13,648 bases of DNA, from contig DAOWML010000023.1 of NCBI GenBank assembly GCA_030643125.1, positions 1 to 13,648 on the forward strand, given 5' to 3'. This document shows positions 7,893-13,648 of this stretch, piece by piece. Within the stretch, counting starts at the first letter, position 1; the number at the start of each line of letters is the position of its first letter. Origin of the DNA: Bacteroidales bacterium (lineage in GTDB: Bacteria; Bacteroidota; Bacteroidia; Bacteroidales; UBA12077). Below the pieces are notes generated by a model. The model ran no database searches and was not told where the DNA came from. It saw nothing but the letters and a program-made list of their open reading frames with translations. Made by a program: the position numbers and the translations under genes.

Positions 7893-8732
7893 TTACTTTT
7901 TTCGGTATGCTTGCCCTTGTTTATCAAATCTCGATGTAATTTCTCCGAGCATTGTTTCATGCATACCTAAAACCAAATATCCATTTGTGTAAAGATGTTC
8001 ATGAAAAAGTTTAAATACTTTATTTTGCAAACTGTATTTAAAGTAAATAATAACATTTCTACACAATATAAGATCGAATTTTGCGAAATACAGATCCCCT
8101 CCATGTACTAAATCATGTTGCCTGAAAATAGGTTTTTGTCTGAGGAAATCACTCATTTGTATTGAATCAGTTACCTTATCTATTTTAAAGTATTTTGAAT
8201 AAGGTACATCGTTATATTCTTCATAATTAAACGGATTTTCCTTAATTACTTTATCAAAATTATCAAGGTATCCAATATTAAATCGATATTTATAATTTCC
8301 TTTTTTAGCAGCGTCAAGTGCATCGGTATTTAAATCGCTGGCAAAAATTTTTGCTTTATCAAATAGTCCAAGCTCATTTAATAAAATCATCATTGAATAA
8401 ACTTCCTGACCTGTAGAACAGCCAGCATGCCAAATGTTGATGTTCCTGTTTTCTGAAAACTTAGGGAGGATTCGATATTTTAATGTTTGCCAGATTTGCG
8501 GATCACGAAAAAGTTCTGTTGTATTTACTGTAATATCTTTTACAGTTTTTTCCAGAAAATTTTTATTTGTTTTTAGTTTGTTGATTATGCCGAGAAGATC
8601 GGAATTGTTATCAATAAGTATTTTTTGTAAACGGCGTTTTAGCGATTTTTCGGAATATTCACTAAAATCATAACCCGAAGAGTTTTTAATAGTGTTTACA
8701 AAAAATTGAACTTCCTGATCTGATAGAATCAT
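7893..8732 (-). CDS. CheR-type protein-glutamate O-methyltransferase
   Basis: 279 residues, full-length CheR family. The N-terminal helical domain contains SLKRRLQKIL (30-39) and NTTELFRDP (70-78). The SAM-binding loop IWHAGCSTGQEVYSM (100-114), the acidic strand end FASDLNTDAL (130-139) and the FDLILCRNVIIYF motif (219-231) are all intact, so catalytic competence is likely. A segment of about 30 residues around 150-182 is longer than in chemotaxis CheR. The family transfers methyl from S-adenosylmethionine to glutamate side chains; here no receptor substrate is encoded nearby. It is the first gene of the minus-strand cluster. Its ATG at 8732 follows a leader of about 65 nt from a TAnnTTTG-like promoter box. 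The next gene is a diverged tandem copy, 20 nt away. Confidence 0.92.
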   Translation of the reverse strand: MILSDQEVQFFVNTIKNSSGYDFSEYSEKSLKRRLQKILIDNNSDLLGIINKLKTNKNFLEKTVKDITVNTTELFRDPQIWQTLKYRILPKFSENRNINIWHAGCSTGQEVYSMMILLNELGLFDKAKIFASDLNTDALDAAKKGNYKYRFNIGYLDNFDKVIKENPFNYEEYNDVPYSKYFKIDKVTDSIQMSDFLRQKPIFRQHDLVHGGDLYFAKFDLILCRNVIIYFKYSLQNKVFKLFHEHLYTNGYLVLGMHETMLGEITSRFDKQGQAYRKK

Positions 8733-8801
8733 TCCGAGCTTTCAGTTTAAAAGTGATATACTTAGTACGCTAATTTATTAAAATAGTTTGTTTTAAAAAT
8801 G

Positions 8802-8809
8802 CAAAAATA
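8802..8809 (-). promoter_or_regulatory. probable -7 box of the signalling operon promoter
   Basis: On the minus strand this reads TATTTTTG, an exact match to the Bacteroidota -7 consensus TAnnTTTG. It lies about 70 nt upstream of the first CheR start codon, in the only sizeable gap ahead of the cluster. The expected -33 TTTG is not clean: a T run occurs at the right distance (about 8828-8833). The box alone could arise by chance in such AT-rich DNA. Confidence 0.4.
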
Positions 8810-8892
8810 GATAATTAACCAATATTGAAAAAAATATGGCTAGTTAATTTACTTTTAAAATAAAAAACAAATTTGCCAACCAATAGTTTAAA

Positions 8893-9039
8893 ATGAAATT
8901 TGACAAATCAAAACCTACATTAGCAATATATGGAATTAAAGATATGAAAAATTCCGGATATTCTGTATTCTTTCACGATCCTAACAGATCTTTTTTTGAT
9001 GAAGGAAGAATTATTAACTCTGATTTTAATAAGTTTTAA
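8893..9039 (+). CDS. small ORF of 48 codons, possible N-terminal gene remnant
   Basis: An ATG-started frame encodes 48 residues, including PTLAIYGIKDMKNSGYS and FFHDPNRSFFDEG. The pattern of a short hydrophobic strand with YGIKD, then an HD-containing turn and a (D/N)xG turn, loosely recalls the N-terminus of carbamoyltransferase-like proteins, but I cannot verify this. It ends abruptly at TAA with nothing recognisable after it in any frame, so it is either a tiny gene or the 5' stub of a decayed one. It is the only coding-like stretch in the 366-nt gap between the CheR gene and the endonuclease-family gene. No clear promoter or ribosome binding site precedes it. Confidence 0.35.
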   Translation: MKFDKSKPTLAIYGIKDMKNSGYSVFFHDPNRSFFDEGRIINSDFNKF

Positions 9040-9098
9040 AGCTTGAAGGGGCAAGTTGTATAGAAAATCAATAATATTTGCAATAAAAAGCTTAAACT

Positions 9099-10150
9099 TT
9101 ATTTAAATAGCATTTTGCATGTAACGGACTGATGGTCGGTATGTTTAAAATCAAAATTTTGAGTTTTTATACTAACAGGAATTATGTTTGGCGATATAAG
9201 ATAAAAATCTATGATAGGAGTAATAGTTTTTCCTTTTTGATAAGGTGCATTTAAATACCTGTTTGTCGGAGTTTCGGGGTCATAAAACCATGTCCAGTTT
9301 TCAGGTAAATAATCAACATTTATAGGATTTAAGACAAATCTTTTAGTGGGAGAGTTTTCTTTTATATCCGTATAGTCAATGTCGGGAGGGTTTTGATTCC
9401 AGTCTCCTCCAACTATAATGTAATTCCCTTTACTGAATTCATCCAGTAAAAAAGTTTTAAGATATTCCATTTGTTGTTTTTTCAGGGAACCGTCGTCGTA
9501 AGCAGAATTGTGAGTATTAATAATAATTATCTCTTTTTGATTGCTTGTAGGAAAACGGTTAACCAAAAGCACCGGTCAAGCATAAATAATTTTACAGGCC
9601 ACGAATAATTACCGGGGAATGAATATCTTTTTACCGATTTTGGATTGTATTTTGTAAAACTAACTAAGCCGGATTTTACTCTTCCCAAAGGATTTGTTAC
9701 AGGAGAAGGAACAAATGTTACATCGTAGTTTTTACCAAAATAATTATAAAAACCCTGTAGTATATGAGTAAAACTATCCAGTTCATTTATATAATAACTT
9801 CTTTTAGAATGCAGATCAACTTCCTGAAGCAAAATAAAATCTAAACTATCGTTATTTTTTAAAGTTGATTTTACAAAATCAAAATTTTCAAAAACATTTC
9901 CTTTACTTGTCCTAACCTGCTTGCCACCATCATAGAAAAAATCCATATCATCACTTAAACCACAATAACCAATATTCCAGATCATTAAGCTTATTCCTTT
10001 ATTTACATTAATTGTGTCTGGTGTTTCCGATTCAAATATTAATTCTATTGTTTCTGGTTTATAATCAGATATTGACGCGTATGCTACAAATAGAACAAAA
10101 AGAATAATAATTATGGTTACGAATTTTAGAATGAATTTTATGATTTTCAT
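9099..10150 (-). pseudogene. endonuclease/exonuclease/phosphatase family protein, frameshifted
   Basis: Two overlapping frames together make one protein of about 350 residues. The first runs from ATG 10150: a hydrophobic N-terminal anchor (about 5-27), MIWNIGYCG with Asn59, and ILLQEVD with Glu110. The second carries INTHNSAYDDG, VGGDWNQNP, IDFYLIS and HTDHQSV, which are the remaining catalytic motifs of the EEP (DNase I-like) fold. The break lies at the AAAA run 9565-9568 (TTTT on the coding strand): frame one reads LDRCFW while frame two reads LLVNRF, and one extra T would give LDRCFLVNRF, as expected. No catalytic motif is lost except by the shift. It could be a recent pseudogene or a homopolymer sequencing error. 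The substrate cannot be told (nuclease or phosphoesterase); membrane anchorage suggests an envelope location. Confidence 0.8.
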
Positions 10151-10194
10151 GATAGTTAATTTAAAATGATTACACTAAAATACAGATTTATTTT

Positions 10195-10215
10195 ATTCCG
10201 GTTTTAAACCGGAAT
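10195..10215. repeat. perfect 21-bp palindrome in divergent intergenic region
   Basis: ATTCCGGTTT and its exact reverse complement AAACCGGAAT flank a single T. It sits between the endonuclease-family gene and purQ, which diverge from this gap, and ends 7 nt before the putative purQ -33 box. No gene ends here, so a terminator role is unlikely; an operator for a dimeric regulator or a leader hairpin fits better. Confidence 0.6.
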
Positions 10216-10222
10216 TTAATTA

Positions 10223-10254
10223 TTTGTTCAGGATATTAAATAATTATATCTTTG
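10223..10254 (+). promoter_or_regulatory. Bacteroidota-type promoter for purQ
   Basis: TTTG at 10223-10226 and TATCTTTG at 10247-10254 are separated by 20 nt, matching the Bacteroidota pattern TTTG-N19-21-TAnnTTTG in every fixed position. Transcription would start near 10260, leaving a leader of roughly 70 nt before the purQ ATG at 10333. Confidence 0.6.
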
Positions 10255-10332
10255 AGAGGAAATCAAATTAATTTTTGAAAGTTAATTTGTTGTATACCAA
10301 TTAATTTAGTGTCATTTTCAAAAAATATTTTA

Positions 10333-11028
10333 ATGAAATTTGGAGTAGTTATTTTTCCCGGTTCAAATTGCGATCAGGACATGATTTATGTTCTGCGTAA
10401 TATTATGGAACACGAAGTAGTTGAACTTTGGCATAAAAATACCGATTTACAAGGTGTTGATGCAATTGTTTTACCCGGAGGTTTTTCTTATGGCGATTAT
10501 CTTCGTTCAGGAGCTATTGCCCGTTATTCGCCAATAATGGAAAAAGTAATAGAATTTGCAAATAATGGTGGCTTTGTATTCGGAGTTTGTAACGGATTTC
10601 AGATTCTTTGCGAAACCGGATTATTACCGGGAGCATTATTGCATAATGATAATCAAAAATTTATTTGTAAAAATATTTATATTGTTCCTGATAATAACTC
10701 AAGTAGTGTTACAGCAAAACTCGATAAGCAAAAATCATTAATGATTCCTATTGCACATGGCGAAGGTAGATATTTTGCAAAAAAAGAAACATTACAGGAA
10801 ATGCGTCAGAATGGACAAATTTTGTTTAGATATTGTAACGAGCATGGAGAGATAACTTCAGAAGCTAATCCTAACGGTTCTATTGAAAATATTGCCGGCA
10901 TTTGCAATACAAATAAGAATGTAATTGGCATGATGCCGCATCCTGAACGTGGAGCTGATGACGAACTGGGAAATACAGACGGAATGTTGATTTTTGAATC
11001 GATGATATCATTTTTAGAGAATCATTAA
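10333..11028 (+). CDS. purQ: phosphoribosylformylglycinamidine synthase, glutamine amidotransferase subunit
   Basis: 231 residues. PurQ is the glutaminase subunit that releases ammonia for PurL in the fourth step of de novo purine synthesis, converting FGAR to FGAM with ATP. Class I amidotransferase signatures are complete: N-terminal MKFGVVIFPGSNCD, oxyanion region LPGGFSYGDYLRSG (48-60), nucleophile Cys86 in FGVCNGFQ, and His203/Glu205 in MPHPER. The start at 10333 is chosen because the family begins MKFGVV; a GTG eight codons upstream would add an atypical extension. A separate PurQ implies a small PurL plus PurS elsewhere, instead of the fused large PurL found in many Bacteroidales. It stands alone between a consensus promoter and a strong terminator, so it is probably a single-gene transcript. 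Confidence 0.96.
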   Translation: MKFGVVIFPGSNCDQDMIYVLRNIMEHEVVELWHKNTDLQGVDAIVLPGGFSYGDYLRSGAIARYSPIMEKVIEFANNGGFVFGVCNGFQILCETGLLPGALLHNDNQKFICKNIYIVPDNNSSSVTAKLDKQKSLMIPIAHGEGRYFAKKETLQEMRQNGQILFRYCNEHGEITSEANPNGSIENIAGICNTNKNVIGMMPHPERGADDELGNTDGMLIFESMISFLENH

Positions 11029-11052
11029 AAAAAAGACATTTTCTATTATAAG

Positions 11053-11084
11053 GCCTGAGATTGTTTAAATTTCAGGCTTTTTTA
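11053..11084 (+). terminator. rho-independent terminator after purQ
   Basis: A 10-bp stem (GCCTGAGATT / AATTTCAGGC, one G-U pair) with a 5-nt loop GTTTA is followed at once by six Ts and further T-rich sequence. It begins 24 nt after the purQ stop codon. Confidence 0.88.
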
Positions 11085-11114
11085 TTTTGTTTTCAGAAAC
11101 AAATTTAAAGATTA

Positions 11115-11143
11115 TTTGTTGGGCAAATAAATTCTTATATTTA
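11115..11143 (+). promoter_or_regulatory. possible promoter for the nitroreductase gene
   Basis: TTTG at 11115-11118 and TATATTTA at 11136-11143 resemble the Bacteroidota -33 and -7 boxes. The spacing of 17 nt is shorter than the usual 19-21 and the -7 box has one mismatch. A promoter is expected here because a terminator precedes the gene. Confidence 0.3.
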
Positions 11144-11168
11144 AACTTTAATTTCAAAAATAAAGCTT

Positions 11169-11786
11169 ATGGACTTAAAGCAATCAATTGAAAAGAGAAC
11201 CAGTATCAGAAATTTTACTGACGAAAAAGTTCCTGTTGAAGATTTAAAAGAATTAGTCCGCAGAGCAGGTTTGGCTCCAAGTGTGAATAATTATCAACCA
11301 TGGAAATTCTATGTTGTTACAAATAAAGAAGTTTTATCGAAGATGGCCGTAAAAGTCAGTGAGAAAATCAAGCAACTTCCTTCAAATAAGTCTATAGCAT
11401 CGAAAAATGTAAAATCGCAGGTTGAATGGTTTGCAACTTTTTTTGAAAATGCACCGGCTGTAATTGCTATGGCCATGGAGGATTATGAATCTGTTTTGGA
11501 AAAGGGAGTGGAATTAAGCCATGATGAAATTAATAAAATGCGTAATTTTCCTGATATGCAAAGTGCAGGATCTGCAATTCAGAATATTTTATTATCGGCC
11601 GTCGATTTAGGATATGGTGCTTGTTGGTTAAGTGCTCCAATGATGGCAAAAGAAGCTCTAGAAGAAATTCTTTCAATTAAGAGTCCGTATCATTTAATTG
11701 CGTTTGTCGCTGTTGGCAAAGCTTTGAGAGATTTGCAACCAAAATCGAAAAAATCGTTGGATGAGATTTTTGAATTGATAGATTAA
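11169..11786 (+). CDS. nitroreductase-family FMN oxidoreductase
   Basis: 205 residues, a usual length for the family. These enzymes are FMN-dependent homodimers that use NAD(P)H to reduce nitro groups, quinones or other acceptors. Visible hallmarks are KRTSIRNFTDEKVP (9-22) with the phosphate-binding Arg/Ser/Arg, the loop APSVNNYQPWKF (36-47), the long helix SAGSAIQNILLSA (132-144) leading into DLGYGACWLSAP (146-157), and the C-terminal strand FVAVGKA (179-185). There is no signal peptide, so it is cytoplasmic. It lies between the purQ terminator and the damaged arsC-like gene, with no functional link evident. The physiological substrate cannot be assigned from sequence. Confidence 0.92.
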   Translation: MDLKQSIEKRTSIRNFTDEKVPVEDLKELVRRAGLAPSVNNYQPWKFYVVTNKEVLSKMAVKVSEKIKQLPSNKSIASKNVKSQVEWFATFFENAPAVIAMAMEDYESVLEKGVELSHDEINKMRNFPDMQSAGSAIQNILLSAVDLGYGACWLSAPMMAKEALEEILSIKSPYHLIAFVAVGKALRDLQPKSKKSLDEIFELID

Positions 11787-11878
11787 AATGGCTGTTGTTT
11801 GCATGGATGAACAGATAAATTCCAATATTCCATTATTCAAATAATCCAGTCAAAGATTTTGCTGTCGGTGATATCATC

Positions 11879-11892
11879 TTATTCGTGAATAA
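11879..11892. repeat. short inverted repeat upstream of the arsC-like gene
   Basis: TTATTC and GAATAA are separated by GT, 20 nt before the ATG at 11912. Its size and place fit an operator half-site pair, but a 6-bp arm is common by chance in AT-rich DNA. Confidence 0.25.
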
Positions 11893-11911
11893 ATTACAAA
11901 AATATAATCCC

Positions 11912-12259
11912 ATGTCATAAAAAATTTACCATAATACAAGATGCAGAAAAAGTCGCGCAGGCTTACAATATTTAGAAAACAAAGGAATAAAACCAGAAAT
12001 TATTGAATATTTAAAAGATCAGCCTTTTTCAGAAAGAAGTCTTGAGGATGTTTTAAATAAACTAGGAGTAAAACCTATGGAAATAATCAGAACACAGGAA
12101 GCTGATTATAGGCAAAAATATAAAGGTAAAGATTTCTCAGGCAAAGAATGGATTAAGATTTTAGTTGAAAACCCTAAATTAATAAGACGTCCGATAATCG
12201 TGAAAAACGACAAAGCTGTTCTGGGAGATATTGTACAACATATTGACGCCTTGCTTTAA
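11912..12259 (+). pseudogene. ArsC/Spx-family arsenate reductase-like gene with TAA at codon 3
   Basis: Reading from ATG 11912 gives Met-Ser-stop; the same frame then stays open to 12259 and encodes a complete ArsC-like protein (115 residues if codon 3 were sense). After the stop come KIYHNTRCRKSRAGLQYLE with the family's redox cysteine (TGC at 11942), PFSERSLEDVLNKLG, and LIRRPIIVKNDKAVLG, the conserved arginine strand. ArsC-like enzymes are thioredoxin-fold reductases using glutathione or glutaredoxin-type partners; Spx-like members are regulators. The next standard start codon in frame is ATG 12077, which would lose the cysteine. One base change (TAA to AAA at 11918) would restore MSKKIYHN. 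Alternatives are a sequencing error or initiation at ATT 11924. The body shows no other damage, so loss, if real, is recent. Confidence 0.7.
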
Positions 12260-12285
12260 ATTTCGTATCTTTTCACTTCTATTTA

Positions 12286-12322
12286 CAGACAATTGTGTAA
12301 TAGGTAATTACCTGATTGTCTG
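12286..12322 (+). repeat. 37-nt imperfect hairpin before the fumarase gene
   Basis: CAGACAAT (12286-12293) pairs with ATTGTCTG (12315-12322). Inside, GTAAT (12297-12301) pairs with ATTAC (12307-12311) around the loop AGGTA, with a TGT/CTG internal loop that allows two G-T wobbles. A second reading is the perfect 12-bp palindrome AGGTAATTACCT at 12302-12313. It lies 26 nt after the arsC-like stop and 43 nt before the fumarase ATG. No T run follows, so a classical terminator is not supported; an operator or leader structure is possible. Confidence 0.5.
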
Positions 12323-12365
12323 CAAACTATTTTATCATAAAGTACAAACTAAAAATTAATGTATT

Positions 12366-13648
12366 ATGCCTACTCCCGAATTTAAGTATCAGGAACCGTT
12401 TCCTTTAGGAAAAGATGAATCTGAATATTATTTATTAACCGAAAATCATATTTCAGTTGCTCAGTTTGAAGGTAAAACCATTTTAAAAGTCGAACCTGAA
12501 GGACTCACTAAACTTGCTAATGCTGCTTTTAGAGATACTTCCTTTATGTTGCGTACCAGCCATCTTAAGCAGGTAGCATCAATTTTATATGATGCTGATG
12601 CAAGCGAAAATGATAAATTTGTTGCTTTGGCAATGATTCGTAATGCTGAAGTATCTGTTAAAGGCAAACTACCTTTCTGTCAGGATACTGGTACTGCCAG
12701 TATTATTGCTAAAAAAGGGCAACTTGTATGGACTGGTGGAGGTGATGAAGAAGCTCTTTCAAAAGGAGTTTATAAAACATATACAGAAGAAAGTTTGCGA
12801 TATTCGCAAACCATCCCGTTGGATATGTACAAAGAAAAAAATTCAGGTACGAACCTACCTGCTCAGATAGATATTCACGCAACTGACGGGGATGAGTATA
12901 AATTTCTTTTTGTTGCAAAAGGAGGAGGGTCAGCTAATAAAACAGCCCTTTTTCAGCAAACAAAAGCACTATTAAATCCGGATAAACTGGAGAGCTTTTT
13001 AATTGAGAAATTAAAGTCACTTGGAACAGCGGCTTGTCCACCTTATCATGTAGCATTTGTTATAGGAGGTACTTCCGCCGAAACAAATTTAAAAACTGTT
13101 AAACTAGCATCTGCTAAATATTACGACAATTTACCAACTCAAGGGAATGAAGGGGGTCAGGCTTTTCGTGATATCGAATTAGAGAAAAAAATATTAAAGG
13201 CTGCTTATAAATTAGGAATAGGAGCTCAGTTTGGTGGCAAACACTTCGCATTGGATATACGAATTGTTCGTTTACCAAGACATGGCGCTTCATGCCCTGT
13301 TGGAATGGGAGTTTCATGTTCGGCCGATCGAAACATAAAAGCTAAGATAAACAAAGACGGTATCTGGATTGAAAAGATGGAAGACAATCCGGGAAGATTT
13401 ATTCCGGAAGAAATGCGTAAACCAGATGAAAAAGGAGCGGTAACTATTGACCTGAATCAGCCAATGAAAAACATTTTGGGCGAATTATCTAAACATTCGG
13501 TGGGAGCGAGATTATCATTAAATGGAACCATTATTGTTGGACGTGATATTGCACATGCAAAACTTAAAGAACGCATCGAAAGTGGCGAAGGATTACCACA
13601 ATACATAATAGATAAACCAATTTATTATGCTGGTCCGGCTAAAACACC
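12366..13648 (+). CDS. class I (4Fe-4S) fumarate hydratase, partial
   Basis: The frame is open from ATG 12366 to the right edge (427 codons), so the C-terminus is missing; the family is near 540-550 residues. The enzyme interconverts fumarate and malate in the TCA cycle and, in anaerobes, in the reductive branch to succinate. The three cluster cysteines fall at Cys105 (PFCQDTGT), Cys224 (TAACPPYH) and Cys318 (GMGVSCSADR), the same numbers as the ligands in E. coli FumA, and a further Cys310 is nearby. Other family stretches are GGGSANKT, VIGGTSAE and GGKHFALDIR. The sequence is unrelated to the class II FumC type. Oxygen-labile class I fumarase fits an anaerobic or microaerobic life. An ATG at 12359 is out of frame and not used. 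Confidence 0.95.
   Translation, partial: MPTPEFKYQEPFPLGKDESEYYLLTENHISVAQFEGKTILKVEPEGLTKLANAAFRDTSFMLRTSHLKQVASILYDADASENDKFVALAMIRNAEVSVKGKLPFCQDTGTASIIAKKGQLVWTGGGDEEALSKGVYKTYTEESLRYSQTIPLDMYKEKNSGTNLPAQIDIHATDGDEYKFLFVAKGGGSANKTALFQQTKALLNPDKLESFLIEKLKSLGTAACPPYHVAFVIGGTSAETNLKTVKLASAKYYDNLPTQGNEGGQAFRDIELEKKILKAAYKLGIGAQFGGKHFALDIRIVRLPRHGASCPVGMGVSCSADRNIKAKINKDGIWIEKMEDNPGRFIPEEMRKPDEKGAVTIDLNQPMKNILGELSKHSVGARLSLNGTIIVGRDIAHAKLKERIESGEGLPQYIIDKPIYYAGPAKT

Noticed and set aside
6067..8673. Small plus-strand open frames at 6067-6282, 7276-7464 and 8434-8673
   Set aside because: They lie wholly antisense to well-supported genes, have low-complexity or Phe/Cys-rich translations and match no family.
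1..8732. A complete chemotaxis operon
   Set aside because: Only CheR and CheB-domain homologues are present; receptors, CheA, CheW and CheY are absent and CheB has no receiver domain.
9031..9099. Inverted repeat AAGTTTTAAAGCTT / AAGCTTAAACTT between the small ORF and the endonuclease-family gene
   Set aside because: The arms pair with a 2-nt bulge but the loop is over 40 nt and there is no T tract, so a convergent terminator is not supported.
10556..10741. Plus-strand open frame inside purQ
   Set aside because: Alternative frame of a confident purQ with no recognisable features.
11788..11844. 18-codon ATG-started frame after the nitroreductase gene
   Set aside because: Too short, no ribosome binding site and no recognisable sequence; chance ORF.
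12461..13317. Small open frames at 12461-12667, 12709-12918 and 13114-13317 (minus) and 12643-12870 (plus)
   Set aside because: All are inside the fumarase gene in other frames; the fumarase frame carries all conserved motifs.
1..13648. CRISPR arrays, insertion sequences, tRNA or rRNA genes
   Set aside because: No regularly spaced repeats, transposase-like frames, terminal repeats or RNA-gene sequences were seen on reading the window.

Overview
The window is AT-rich with compact intergenic gaps. It carries promoter boxes of the TTTG / TAnnTTTG type and shows almost no Shine-Dalgarno sequences. Together with the protein families present, this points to a member of the Bacteroidota, most likely a marine or anaerobic Marinilabiliales/Bacteroidales-type organism. 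That placement is inferred from style, not from a marker gene.

Left two thirds (1-8732, all minus strand): a tightly packed eight-gene cluster with gaps of 5 to 49 nt, read from about 8.8 kb down past the left edge. In transcription order it encodes a CheR-type methyltransferase, a second CheR homologue with altered cofactor motifs, a stand-alone CheB-type methylesterase domain, a two-TM GAF protein, a large membrane PP2C/SpoIIE phosphatase (TM-HAMP-like-GAF-coiled coil-PAS-PAS-PP2C), a SiaB-type kinase, a SiaC-type phospho-switch protein with Thr68 conserved, and an ABCG-like half-transporter with TerB-like and FHA-like N-terminal regions. The last gene runs off the window. In Pseudomonas the SiaA/B/C switch controls the diguanylate cyclase SiaD. 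No GGDEF gene, chemoreceptor, CheA or CheW is visible here. The cluster therefore looks like a signalling module in which methyl-transfer and Ser/Thr phospho-switch parts are wired to an unknown output, possibly the ABC protein. This is the most interesting part of the window.

Middle (8733-10332): a 366-nt spacer holds the probable operon promoter and a 48-codon plus-strand ORF that may be a gene remnant. It is followed by an endonuclease/exonuclease/phosphatase-family gene on the minus strand, split by what looks like a single missing base in an A run. A perfect 21-bp palindrome and a near-consensus promoter lie in the divergent gap before purQ.

Right third (10333-13648, plus strand): purQ with a clear rho-independent terminator, a nitroreductase-family gene, an ArsC-like gene whose third codon is TAA, a long imperfect hairpin, and the first 427 codons of a class I (4Fe-4S) fumarate hydratase that runs off the right edge. 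These are housekeeping genes and show no obvious functional link to the signalling cluster.
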